64,000 bases of DNA from Nicotiana tabacum. Its lineage: Eukaryota; Streptophyta; Magnoliopsida; Solanales; Solanaceae. The first letter of the stretch is position 1; each line of letters starts with the position of its first letter. The notes below the pieces were generated by a model. It saw only the letters and a list, made by a program, of their open reading frames with translations. It had not been told where the DNA came from and ran no database searches. The position numbers were made by a program, and so were the translations under genes. The DNA is taken from contig NC_134096.1 in the NCBI RefSeq assembly GCF_000715075.1, positions 69,755,026 to 69,819,025 on the forward strand. Direction: 5' to 3'. This document shows, piece after piece, positions 13,008 to 23,465 of the stretch.

Positions 13008-14472
13008 TGACGAGCGAATAACACACACTTAAATTGTGCTCACTAGTCAAAGATAGTATAACATAATATCGTATCCACAGGGATTGGAGTTAAACAGTAT
13101 AATCATAGTTTCTAGCTTTATTGCTATCCGGGAGGATCAATAATTGAAATTTATGTGGTTAATACTAAAGTTAATTAAGAATCTAAAGCTAATTTGACAA
13201 TCAAAGCAAGGCATAAGCAAAGGAAGATATTAATGGAAGAAAATGGGATTTTGATAGGATATGTGCAAGATAATTGTCTGGGATTTAACTCTAGATAATT
13301 CACTTCTAATGTTCAAGTGAGTCTCTCGAATTCACTTAATTATCAGTAGAATTGTTTAGTAGAAACTCCTCTCTCGATTAAGTCTCAACCTCTCAATATG
13401 AACCAATTTAAGCTCTGTGAAGATATGCAAGAATGCGTAATGGATTGGTTTTTAGGAGAATCTCTCTCGAGTATTCTCCTAACTAGGTTTAATTAATGAT
13501 TCAACTAACCTCTTTCGATTACTTAGAAGAATCTATGAACTCAACTAATATCGTAAGTTATGCCTCTTTCGATTACAAGAACAACTGAATGTAGATGCAA
13601 CAACTAAATCTTCCAAAAATGATTCAAATATATAAAAGTAGAGTTATAATCCACAAACAATCATCAATACACCAAATCCATCGAAACCTAAAAGGATCTA
13701 CTCCATAGACATGGAGAAGTTTTTTCACAAATGTAACTAAAATATAGGAAAACATAAATTCAATCCAAACCCGGATCTTGAGTGAGGTAGAAATAATGCA
13801 ATCCTTGTGCTAGTATTCTTCCAACTCCTCCTTAGCCTCCTTGGCCTCCTTAGGATGAAATTGTACCCAAAATCTATCTAAAATGGTATTTTGGTATATT
13901 TAAGAAGCCCCCAATAAATATCGGATGAAATTACCCTTTTTAGTAGAAATGGGAAGTTACTCTAACATTGTTATGCTACCGCATCGCATGCTGCGCTGCC
14001 CCATGCGGCGCGCATGTAGGAAATTCCAGAACGTGCAAACAAATCATTTCTAGCCATTTTTTGCACTGCCGCGCCTCGCCTCGCGCTGCCCCATATGGCG
14101 CGGCAGTGTAAATTTGTCCAGAAATTGAGTTTTTCTCACTTTACAGGAAAATTACACTAGCGCTATGAGGCCCGCGGGGCAGTAGTGTAATTTTCTCAGA
14201 GTGAATTCGTTTTCTCAATTTTTTGATGTCCAGATTTGATTTTCGACCCCCGAACGTGATCCCGACTTAATTGTTTGGGTTTCTACTCAGACTTCAAAGC
14301 TCCAAATAGTTCAAATTAGCTCCACAACATCTACATAACTTGAAAATCACTCCTACAAGGGATAAAATACAAAATAAGTGCAAAACACTACTAATTAAAG
14401 CTCAACACAAGTAAAGTGCATTGAATTAGAGTGCAATAAGTGACTAAAATATGGGATTATAGCCTACCATCA
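13008..14472 (-). repeat. 5' LTR of the Athila-type element
   Basis: This is the direct repeat of 7,306-8,788, with the same TGATGGTAGGC...CGCTCGTCA ends on the minus strand. Scattered substitutions and indels separate the two LTRs, so the insertion is not recent. Counting them in an alignment would date it. Confidence 0.9.
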
Positions 14473-14477
14473 GACAG

Positions 14478-14758
14478 CTACGGTGAGAACCAGAACTCGA
14501 TGGGGTTGGAGAGGAGACATGGGGTGGTTGTTGGTCTATGTTGGGGTTTTTACTGGGAGAAAGTTGAGACTCAGTCTCGTGTTGCAGTGCTTCATGACAC
14601 GAAGATGCAGGGGGAGTGACAATGGTAGCCTCTGAGAACTCTGCATTATGGGAATACATGGTGATTTTGGAGAGTACAGACAAGAGAGAGATGGTTTTCT
14701 GAGAGAGAAGAGGAGTTTGATGGTCTTTGATGTAGACAGTTGGAGTATCAATGGTCAT
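14478..14758 (-). pseudogene. Broken retroelement-type gene, upstream part
   Basis: On the minus strand an open frame from MTIDTPTVYIKDHQTPLLSQ runs through a serine/proline-rich segment to SSPTPSSSGSHRS at the target site GCTAC. Without the nested insertions it continues at 6,287 with WKNQTPKRF, the reading at 4,202-6,287. Upstream it is in frame with a copia RT fragment, so 14,902-14,444 is one continuous open frame. The function is unknown. Confidence 0.5.
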
Positions 14759-14761
14759 TGA

Positions 14762-15775
14762 GCTATCCATCTCAAATCTCTTTAGAAGCTCTTTAATGTA
14801 TTTCTGCTGACTTATCATCGTTCCCTTAGAGGTTTGCTTAACTTGCAGTCCTAGGAAGAAGTTTAGTTCCTCCATCATGGTGATCTCAAACTCGCTTCCC
14901 ATATGCCTGGCAAACTACTTACATAAGGAATTATTTGTGGCACCAAAGATGATGTTGTCAATAAAAACTTGCACAATCAGCAGGCTCCTCCCTCATTTCT
15001 TCAAAAAGAGAGTGTTGTCAATTTTCTCTCGTGTAAAGTCATTTTCCAAAAGGAACCTGGACAACCTTTTATACCATGTACGAAGAGCCTGCTTTAAACA
15101 ATATAGTGCCTTACCATTATTGAGAACGAAACATTTGCAACCAAACATTCTCAAGTTAGTCAGTTTGGGTTTCCTTCCGTTTAGCAATTCATATGGGGTC
15201 TTATTTAAAAGGGACCTGATCATGCACCTGTTTATCAAATAGCAAGCAGTATTCACCACCTCAACCTAAAAGCTTTTTGGTACACCATTGTCAATCAACA
15301 TCGTCTTTGCCATGCCTTCAAGAGTCCTATTTTTCTTCTCTACAACACCATTTTGTTGGGGTGTTCTAGGCGCTGAAAAATTATGACGTATACCATTTTC
15401 AGCACAGAATTTGTCAAATTTTGCATAGTCAAACTCTGTACCATGATCAGATCTTATGCTCACAACATTATGGCTCATTTTCACTTGAATCTGCTTCACA
15501 AATGCAGCAAAGACTGGAAAAGTTTTATCCTTGGTTCTGAGGAATAAGGTCCATGTGAATCTGGAGTAGTCATCCACTATGACAAAAATATATTTTTTTT
15601 CCTCCTCTACTGGACACTCTCATAGGTCCAAACAAATCCATATGAAGAAGATCAAGTGTCCCTAAGGTGCTTACTTCTTTTTTTGAATTTAAGGAGGACC
15701 TGACTTGCTTTCCTTTCACACATGCATCACACACCTTGTGATCTTTGAATCTTGACTTTAGCAACCCATAGACCA
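14762..15775 (-). pseudogene. Ty1/copia pol relic (integrase joined to RT fragment)
   Basis: Minus strand, in order: GAG-pre-integrase HKVCDACVKGKQVRSS (15,764 on); integrase with LLHMDLFGPMRV, IRSDHGTEFD and PQQNGVVEKKNRTL, showing the D, D and E region of the catalytic core; a downstream block KTPYELLNGRKPKL; then a jump straight to the RT motif ALYCLKQALRTWYKRLSRFL. About half of RT has been deleted at that join. The reading ends in FFLGLQVKQTSKGTMISQ. Frame changes make it non-functional. It lacks LTRs here and a MITE-like tract abuts it on the right. Confidence 0.85.
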
Positions 15776-15796
15776 GATCTTTCTAAGAATCGATTT

Positions 15797-16085
15797 GTGT
15801 TTGACTACTTAATTTTAAAAGCACTTTTAAGCAATAATTTGTATTTGGCCAAGTTTTTGAAAATTTCTTCTAAGCATATTTTTCTCAAAATTGCTTCTCA
15901 GTAAAGTACTTTTGGAGAAAAGCTATATTTTTCTGCTTTTCATAATCTACTTCTACTTCTCAAAATCTACTTCTGCTTCTTCTCAAAAGCACTTTTTTCC
16001 CTTTTAAAAGTTGGACCAAACACCTCAATTTTTGGCCAAAAGCACTTTTGGCCCAAAAGCAACTTGGCCAAACAAGCTATAACTC
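15797..16085. repeat. MITE-like inverted repeat tract rich in AAAAGCACTTTT
   Basis: Motifs AAAAGCACTTTT and TTGGCCAA occur near both ends in opposite orientation, with AAGCAGAAGTAG-type repeats between. A copy of GTTTGGCCAAG marks the right end (16,064-16,078), and TTTGGCCAAG is repeated near 15,845. I could not define a target duplication. Short fold-back elements of this type are common in Solanaceae DNA. Confidence 0.55.
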
Positions 16086-17074
16086 TAACTTTTGAGGTTG
16101 AGTTACAAAAACCAATGTTTGGTAGTATTTTTGCTTTTACCACCGAAAGGGCAACACAACATCCCTTGTTACACCCATTCACTTCAGGATTTCATTTAGA
16201 GTAGCCATTAGATTGAGATTTACAAGAGATATTGGTTTCTGCCTTACCACAGGAAAGCTTTGAAATCTAATTTAGCCTTCTCAACGATGTCCATTAGCAC
16301 CTCCCATTTGTCTTATTCTTCAAATTAATTAATTAATTACTGTTGTTCCTTTTATTCGGGTTATCTTTATTACCTTTGTGGCAATACTTTTCCTTTAATT
16401 TCTTTCTATGATATTTGCACCATAACTTTTCGTATTTTTATTTTCAATTAATTTTGAAAATATTTTTCTTGAACCGATGGTTTGTCGCAAATGGTCTCTC
16501 TATATCTCACAAGGTAGGGGTGGGGGTGTACATTAATACATAGATCAGGTTGGTTCGAGTTTTTTAATTACTAAACCAAACTGATGGTGTCGGATTTTTA
16601 AATCTATAAACCAAATCAAACCAACAAAGTCAAGTTTTTCAATCTCGTTTTTTTTTTTTGGATTTTCGGGATTTTTTCGGTTCCGGTAAAATCTATATAG
16701 CACAAAATATGTAACTTATGCTCCAAATATTTCTTTAGTCCTAGTAGGATACAACTATATAATATATTTTTCAAGAAAATAACACAATAATATAAGACGA
16801 GTCATGTCATTGCACTAAAATATTCAATAACGAAGATAATAAAATCGTATAAAATAAATATTGCTAATTAATAAGCCATAATAAAAATGACCGTAATCTA
16901 AAAGTACTATATAAGTCATGCTAAAATAAGTACATCTAATAAGTACTATTAGTTACATGACTAAGCACTAAAGAAAAAGATAAACTAAGTTATGCATTTT
17001 TATTATAAACCAATGCAAAACTAAAAATAGAGATCCAGCACTATTGTCATTTCTAGTGTTGAATTGAATTTATT
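16086..17074. other. AT-rich nuclear DNA, possible degenerate repeat
   Basis: No gene is recognised. The part from about 16,540 (AACCAAACTGATGG, CCAAATCAAACCAA) resembles the pyrimidine/AACC-rich short transposons frequent in Solanaceae, but I cannot fix its ends. Confidence 0.4.
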
Positions 17075-17670
17075 TGTCACGACCCGATTTCTAACCAAGT
17101 TGTAACCGGCACTCGGTGCCTTAACTTGACCGAGCAAACCATCTTGGCTTCTCTATTATGTTCTATTTCTGTTATGCAATGCATCTCAATACAATTCCAT
17201 ATGATTTAAAGTAAATACTTTTCTGACTCTTCAAATGAAATAATATTCTGAAAAGAAATTCATTCTATTATCTTGAATACATTTAAAAATAAACGTAATG
17301 CAAAGTGGACACCCATGACTCTCTTCTGACTCTGTTTATGAAGCCTCTAAGAAATAATAAAATAATAAAATAATAAGTCAAAATTCTGGAATCAACGAAC
17401 TCCGCGAACTAAAATGGAGCTCACCAAATCTTCTCGTAATGGGAGGAGAATATCATAGCTCGTAGCCTACTTACCTGTAAAATCTGTGCCTACATTGACC
17501 TAGGTCGATGTAGGTTCTTATGAAGAGAACGTCAATATACTACAATAGTACTCAGTAAGTAAAGCAATCCTCCCACTAAAGCTGGAACGAGACTCTAAAA
17601 GAAGTATGTATGCATGATATAAGAAAATTCTAAAAGCTTTTGATGAAGAGTTGAAACAAACAACTCATAT
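17075..17670 (-). mobile_element. Truncated member of the TGTCACGACCC solo-LTR family
   Basis: TGTCACGACCCGATTTC begins at 17,075 and matches the minus-strand end of the family seen at 1,375 and 38,701. A GGCACTCGGTGCC palindrome follows. A CAGTAAGTA-containing tract near 17,555 corresponds to the conserved TACTGGGTACC region. I found no opposite terminus or target duplication, so this copy is probably truncated by the adjacent MITE-like element. Confidence 0.55.
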
Positions 17671-17675
17671 ATTTG

Positions 17676-17982
17676 AGCCCGTTTGGACATAAGAAAATTT
17701 TTTATTTTTTCCAAAAAAAATTCTCTTTTTTTCGAAATCAGCGTTTATTCATAAAATTTTAAATTTTCACTTGAAGATGCATTTTGAAAATTTTCGAAAA
17801 TTTGAAAAACTCCAAAATGTTATTTTTCAAAATTTTCACTCAAATCACTCACAAATCTTCAAAAACAACACTAAATTATATTCATGTCCAAACACGACTC
17901 TAAATTTCAAATATCATTTTCACTTAAAAAATATTTTCCCTATTTTGGAATTTTATAATTCTTATGTCCAAACGCCCCCTTA
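17676..17982. repeat. MITE-like element with GCCCGTTTGGACATAAGAA inverted ends
   Basis: GCCCGTTTGGACATAAGAA at the left (17,677-17,695) is mirrored by TTCTTATGTCCAAACGCCCCC at the right end (about 17,960-17,980). The interior is AT-rich with TTTTCAAAATTTTC motifs. Long terminal inverted repeats and a size near 300 bases fit a non-autonomous DNA transposon. An open frame inside it is incidental. Confidence 0.75.
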
Positions 17983-19130
17983 ATATAAAGTTCTTCTTGA
18001 TGCCATTCACAAAAATTCTCTTCTTTTCTAAAAAAATAATAATAAAATAAATTCAAATAGATAGATATATTTAGGTCATGCTAGACACTGTCCCAAGAAA
18101 CTATTTCAACAGTGTGAAATATCTTTTTAAAATTAAACAAGTTTACCTCTATTTTTTATAAGATATATGAATCAATAAAATTAAATAATAGACCATCAAG
18201 TTATGTAACCAGGAAATGAACAAATAATAATTGATAGAAGAAATGGGGAGCAGTAAACGAAATGAAAGGATAGGACAAGAGAAAAGTAACTTTGGATGCT
18301 GATGATGAGCTTTTCTTGATTTTTGGATTGGATGGGAATTGATGCATACACAAGGCTATTTATATGTGAAAATAATAGCCTTACGGGAAGTAGTCACTTG
18401 ACACTTGTCCTAGTTCGTATGTCAAGTGTTTTGAGCTTTGCCATTTTTCCAAGAGCGCATGCAGTCTTTTGTCCACTTATAAAAATCTTGCCATGCACCA
18501 ATCTTCTTAGAGTATTTCGACACAAGGCTTCATGCAAGAAGCCACTTGTAAAATTTTTAAATAATCTTTTGTCATACATATATTAATTATCTAACAATAT
18601 AATATCCCATTTTTCTATCTGCTAGACTATTTGCATTCCCTTTGATTGAGAAATTTCCTTACTCAAAACTTTATTTAAACTAATTTTGTTAAGAAGTTAA
18701 TTCCAGTATTCCCAATGATAGTTTATCATGAAATAATTCCAAAAAATGTTCTCTTTTTACACTTGTTTATGCGACCAAAGGGCTATCTTGCGTAATTACT
18801 CCATTTAATTTGGTAGAAATTAGGATGTTCTTTAACTGTACTTTACTGTGAGCAAAATTGATTATTTGGAAGTTCATCTTAGTATAAAATGAAAAGGATC
18901 ATAGCTTCAAACCATATACCATGATATTTCATTAATTATTCAAAGTTTCAAAATTTAACAGCAGATTATAAATAGATGGATATCAAATCAAGCTGATGCA
19001 ACCAACAATTTGATCAAATATCAGAGTGGAGAAGTTTTATTTTGAGTGATACTCAACCAACAATAGTTGTATGAGGTCATATTCTAAGTTTGACATAAAA
19101 TATGTCTATAGGCGAAGAGACGAAAGCCCC
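17983..19130. other. Nuclear flank of the mitochondrial insert, no gene recognised
   Basis: AT-rich nuclear DNA with a TATTTATATG box-like tract near 18,358. Small open frames (for example 18,394-18,579 minus) are repeated in unit 2 with substitutions but show no known domain. The switch to mitochondrial sequence falls between about 19,107 and 19,131. Confidence 0.5.
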
Positions 19131-19910
19131 ACGACGGTAAGACCCCGTGCACCTTAACTATAGCTTCGCAGTGACAACCTTAATCGAATGTGTAAGATAG
19201 GTGGGAGGTGGTGACACACAACGACCAATCCTGAAAGACCACTCTTTCGTCTAAGGATGCCTAACTATCATACCGATCATTCGGGGGGAGGCGGGATACT
19301 GCGAGGTGGGTAGTTTATCTGGGGCGGATGCCTCCTAAAGAGTAACGGAGGTGTGCGAAGGTAGGCTCAAGCTAAGATTATGCTTGTGAGCGTAATCGTA
19401 TAAGTTTGCCTGACTGTGAAACCGACTGGTCGAACAGAGACAAAAGTCGGCCATAGTGATCCGGGAGTCCCGTGTGGAAGGGTTCTCGCTCAATGGATCA
19501 AAGATACACTGGGGATAATAGGCTGATGACTCCCAAGAGCTCTTATCGACGTAGTCGTTTGGCACCTCAATGTCGACTCATCACATCCTGAGGTTGAAGA
19601 AGGTCCCAAGGGTTCGGTTATTCTCCGATTCAAGTGGTACGTGGATTGGGTTTAGAACGTCGTGAGACAGTAAGGAAGAAAAAATCTGCAAGGAGCCAAT
19701 CCTAGTACGATAGGACTAGGTTGGGCTAACCTATGGTGTATCGGGTGTTATGCCAATAGCAGCACCGGGCAGCTAAGCTAGTATGGAAGAACCGCTGCGC
19801 CGCGGAAAATCCTTTTCTATACAAGTTCTCGGATGAGGTTTTTGAACAGAACTTCGATAGGCGAGAGGTGTAAGAATCGCGAGGTGTGAAGCGATCTCGT
19901 ACTAAACGAA
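19131..19910 (+). pseudogene. rrn26: Mitochondrial 26S rRNA, 3' part, copy 1
   Basis: From GACCCCGTGCACCTT the sequence follows large-subunit rRNA domains V and VI: GGGCGGATGCCTCCTAAAG, the peptidyl-transferase region TGATGACTCCCAAGAGCTC, GTCGACTCATCACATCCTG and the sarcin-ricin-like CCTAGTACGATAGGACTAGG. In the last, the universally conserved AGTACGAGAGGACC core has changed. About 780 of some 3,400 bases are present. A stretch after GTGAGACAGT, where other plant copies read on through an extra block, is missing. GGGATAACAGG has become GGGATAATAGG here. This is a decayed fragment, not a functional gene. nad1 exon 1 follows. Confidence 0.9.
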
Positions 19911-20298
19911 ACGACTTTCACTTTCCATAACAAAAATAAAAGAAAGTCAACCTATTCCTAAAATTGTGGTCAGTCTCGCTACCTCTTTAGTTGCCGCCCC
20001 CTACTTGCTCATTTGCAATTACTACCACAAGAAAGTCGCGCCCTTCTCTAAAGGGACTTATGCACTTTACGACTTTCTTATGTTATGGGATCTCGAAGAT
20101 TGAATTTAGCTTCCAACCTTAGTCAGCAAGCTGAAAAACTTTCTTAAGAACATGAAAAGCGGGGACTCTTTAACTTGGCAAAATATAGATAAAAAAATAA
20201 AAACAATGGGGGGGAGGGGGGGTCGTGGTCTAAAGAAATGAATAGAAAAAAAAAATGGAGGGGTCGACCGGGCCAGATCATGAGTGAATAGAAAAAAA

Positions 20299-20632
20299 AT
20301 ATACATAGCTGTTCCAGCTGAAATACTTAGAATAATTCTACCACTTCTACTAGGAGTAGCCTTTTTAGCGCTAGATGAACGTAAAGTAATGAATTTTGTG
20401 CAACGTCAAAAGGGTCCTGATGTAGTGGGATCGTTTGGATTGTTACAACCTCTAGGAGATGGTTTGAAATTGATTCTAAAAGAACCTATTTTACCAAGTC
20501 TGGTCGCTCGGGCCGTTGTACCTTTTTATTAAGGTATGGTATTGTCAGATCCGAACATATGGCTACTTTATTTATTTGCCATATCTTTGCTAGGTGTTTA
20601 TGGAATTATTATAGCAGGTTGGTCAAGTAATT
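20299..20632 (+). pseudogene. nad1: nad1 exon 1, copy 1
   Basis: The frame reads [40 protein letters not shown] and [16 protein letters not shown], the N-terminus of complex I subunit ND1. The codon at the expected start is ATA. A 17-codon block of the family sequence after KEPILPS is missing, a stop follows VVPFY, and a shifted frame resumes with [12 protein letters not shown] and IIIAGWSSN, where exon 1 ends. In plants this exon is trans-spliced to the rest of nad1. The deletion is shared with copy 2. Confidence 0.92.
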
Positions 20633-20940
20633 AGGAGGCGGTCGTTCGGCCGCCTATGATACTAGGACCAATAGGTTCAAAATGGGTTTGTGCCGCAGGT
20701 GTTGAACGATCTACTCTACACATGTATGGGCTTACAGGGCTAGGTCTCATAAACCCTTTCTTTCATTTATCAATAGGGACCTGTCCTGGTCGGTCACTTT
20801 TCTGGGCCAGGATCGATAAGTGAAAGTCATAAAAAAGAAATCTTTCTCTTCACACCTCAGATCAAGAGGAAGGGTTGCTTGTCAAGCTGGCTTACATATA
20901 ATAATAAAAAATTTCTTTCTATTTTATATAATTATAAGAA
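20633..20940 (+). pseudogene. 5' part of nad1 trans-spliced intron 1, copy 1
   Basis: Directly after exon 1 the sequence continues GGAGGCGGTCGTTCGGCCGCC and 250 further bases identical in type to copy 2. By position this is the exon-flanking 5' half of the split group II intron of nad1. I cannot assign its domains. Confidence 0.6.
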
Positions 20941-21966
20941 AAATGGAAAGATTTATGAATCAGTAAAATTAAACAAGTCTACCTCTATTTTTTATAAGAT
21001 ACATGAATCAATAAAATTAAATAATAGACCATCAAGTCATGTAACCAGGAAATGAACAAATAATAATTGATAGAAGAAATGGGGAGCAGTAAACGAAATG
21101 AAAGGATAGGACAAGAGAAAAGTAACTTTGGATGCTGATGATGAGCTTTTCTTGATTTTTGGATTGGATGGGAATTGATGCATACACAAGGCTATTTATA
21201 TGTGAAAATAATAGGCTTACGGGACGTAGTCACTTGACACTTTTCCTAGTTCGTATGCCAAGTATTTTGAGCTTTGCCATTTTTTCATGAGCGCATGCAG
21301 TCTTTTGTCCAATTGTAAAAATCTTGCCATGCACCAATCTTCTTAGAGTATTTCTACACAAGGCTTCATGCAAGAAGCCACTTGTAAAATTTTTAAATAA
21401 TCTTTTGTCATACATATATTAATTATCTAACAATATAATATCCCATTTTTCTATCTGCTAGACTATTTGCATTCCCTTTGATTGAGAAATTTCCTTACTC
21501 AAAACTTTATTTAAACTAATTTTGTTAAGAAGTTAATTCCAGTATTCCCAATGATAGTTTATCATGAAATAATTCCAAAAAATGTTCTCTTTTTACACTT
21601 GTTTATGCGACCAAAGGGCTATCTTGCGTAATTACTCCACTTAATTTGGTAGAAATTAGGATGTTCTTTAACTGTACTTTACTGTGAGCAAAATTGATTA
21701 TTTGGAAGTTCATCTTAGTATAAAATGAAAAGGATCATAGCTTCAAACCATATACCGTGATATTTCATTAATTATTCAAAGTTTCAAAATTTAACAGCAG
21801 ATTATAAATAGATAGATATCAAATCAAGCTGATGCAACCAACAATTTGATCAAATATCAGAGTGGAGAAGTTTTATTTTGAGTGATACTCAACCAACAAT
21901 AGTTGTATGAGGTCATATACTAAGCTTGACATAAAATATGTCTATAGGCGAAGGGATGAAAGCCCC

Positions 21967-22746
21967 ACGACGGTAAGACCTCGTGCACCTTAACTATAGC
22001 TTCGCAGTGACAACCTTAATCGAATGTGTAAGATAGGTGGGAGGTGGTGACACACAACGACCAATCCTGAAAGACCACTCTTTCGTCTAAGGATGTCTAA
22101 CTATCATACCGATCATTCGGGGGGAGGCGGGACACTGCGAGGTGGGTAGTTTATCTGGGGCGGATGCCTCCTAAAGAGTAACGGAGGTGTGTGAAGGTAG
22201 GCTCAAGCTAAGATTATGCTTGTGAGCGTAATCGTATAAGTTTGCCTGACTGTGAAACCGACTGGTCGAACAGAGACAAAAGTCGGCCATAGTGATCCGG
22301 GAGTCCCGTGTGGAAGGGTTCTCGCTCAATGGATCAAAGATATGCCGGGGATAACAGGCTGATGACTCCCAAGAGCTCTTATCGACGTAGTCGTTTGGCA
22401 CCTCAATGTCGACTCATCACATCCTGAGGTTGAAGAAGGTCCCAAGGGTTCGGTTATACTCCGATTCAAGTGGTACATGGATTGGGTTTAGAACGTCGTG
22501 AGACAGTAAGGAAGAAAAAAACTGCAAGGAACCAATCCTAGTACGATAGGACTAGGTTGGGCTAACCTATGGTGTACCGGGTGTTATGCCAATAGCAGCA
22601 CCGGGCAGCTAAGCTGGTATGGAAGAACCGTTGTGCCGCGGGAAATCCTTTTCTATACAAGTTCTCGGACGAGGTTTTTGAACAGAACTTCGATAGGCGA
22701 GAGGTGTAAGAACCGCGAGGTGTGAAGCGATCTCGTACTAAACGAA
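21967..22746 (+). pseudogene. rrn26: Mitochondrial 26S rRNA, 3' part, copy 2
   Basis: Same extent and same internal deletion as copy 1. It keeps GCCGGGGATAACAGGCTGA, closer to the functional sequence than copy 1, but carries its own C-to-T changes (for example GTGTGTGAAGG for GTGTGCGAAGG). The CCTAGTACGATAGGACTAGG core is altered as in copy 1, so that change predates the duplication. Confidence 0.9.
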
Positions 22747-23131
22747 ACGACTTTCACTTTCCATAACAAAAATAAAAGAAAGTAAACCTATTCCTAAAAT
22801 TGTGGTCAGTCTCGCTACCTCTTTAGTTGCCGCCCCCTACTTGCTCATTTGCAATTACTACCACAAGAAAGTCGCGCCCTTCTCTAAAGGGACTTATGCA
22901 CTTTACGACTTTCTTATGTTATGGGGTCTCGAAGACTGAATTTAGCTTCCAACCTTAGTCAGCAAGCTGAAAAACTTTTAAGAACATGAAAAGCGGGGAC
23001 TCTTTAACTTGGCAAAATATAGATAAAGAAATAAAAATAATTGGGGGAGGGGGGGTCGTGGTCTAAAGAAATGAATAGAAAAAAAAAATGGAGGGGTCGA
23101 CCAGGCCAGATCGTGAGTGAATAGAAAAAAA

Positions 23132-23465
23132 GTATACATAGCTGTTCCAGCTGAAATACTTAGAATAACTCTACCACTTCTACTAGAAGTAGCCTTTTTA
23201 GTGCTAGATGAACGTAAAGTAATGAATTTTGTGCAACGTCGAAAGGGTCCTGATGTAGTGGGATCGTTTGGATTGTTACAACCTCTAGGAGATGGTTTGA
23301 AATTGATTCTAAAAGAACCTATTTCACCAAGTCTGGTCGCTCGGGCCGTTGTACCTTTTTATTAAGGTATGGTATTGTCAGATCCGAACATAGGGCTACT
23401 TTATTTGTTTGCCATATCTTCGCTAGGTGTTTATGGAATTATTATAGCAGGTTGGTCAAGTAATT
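23132..23465 (+). pseudogene. nad1: nad1 exon 1, copy 2
   Basis: Reads [20 protein letters not shown] and [20 protein letters not shown], with the same missing block after KEPISPS and the same stop after VVPFY as copy 1. It differs by a few missense changes and keeps QRRKG where copy 1 has QRQKG. GTA stands at the start position. It cannot encode a working ND1 N-terminus. Confidence 0.92.

Larger units (their letters stand above)
7306..14472 (-). mobile_element. Athila/Tat-type Ty3 LTR retrotransposon, non-autonomous, complete with both LTRs
   Basis: Two direct repeats (7,306-8,788 and 13,008-14,472) begin TGACGAGCG and end CCTACCATCA. The flanks are GATAG (7,301-7,305) and GACAG (14,473-14,477), a 5-base target duplication with one change. 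On the minus strand, TTGGCGCCGTTGCCGAGG follows the 5' LTR. This is the primer-binding site type known for Athila elements, matching plant tRNA-Asp. Gag and protease relics run minus from 12,803 to about 10,400. I find no reverse transcriptase, RNase H or integrase in the 4.2 kb interior, so the copy depended on other elements. It sits inside the solo LTR ending at 14,476. Confidence 0.9.
6293..14476 (+). mobile_element. Solo-LTR-like element split by a nested Athila-type insertion
   Basis: The body is 6,293-7,304 (TGTAAGGCCTCGG... GGGGGCGTGATA). The last four bases are repeated at 14,473-14,476 as GACA, beyond the nested element. Rejoined, the end reads GGGGGCGTGACA, the same terminal type as the elements at 1,375, 38,701 and 45,703. 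The target duplication GCTAC flanks the rejoined element. An internal CTTACTGGGTATCC tract near 6,830 is shared with the 1,375 element. No coding capacity is seen. The insertion split the minus-strand retroelement-type gene that lies on both sides. Confidence 0.8.
18131..20952. repeat. Tandem duplication, unit 1 (nuclear flank + mitochondrial DNA)
   Basis: Unit 1 matches 20,967-23,794 with a constant offset of 2,836 bases, falling to 2,833 after small indels. The unit joins about 1 kb of nuclear sequence (18,131-19,130) to mitochondrial rrn26, a spacer, nad1 exon 1 and the start of its intron. Because the nuclear/mitochondrial junction itself is duplicated, the duplication happened in the nucleus after integration. 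At the join (20,953-20,966) a short ATGAATCAGT filler resembles ATGAATCAAT at 18,168. Confidence 0.93.

Noticed and set aside
17771..17983. A 70-residue open frame
   Set aside because: It lies within the MITE-like element and ends at its inverted terminus.
18323..18586. Open frames in the nuclear flank as a duplicated gene
   Set aside because: The frames are short, show no domain, and change between the two units without sign of constraint.
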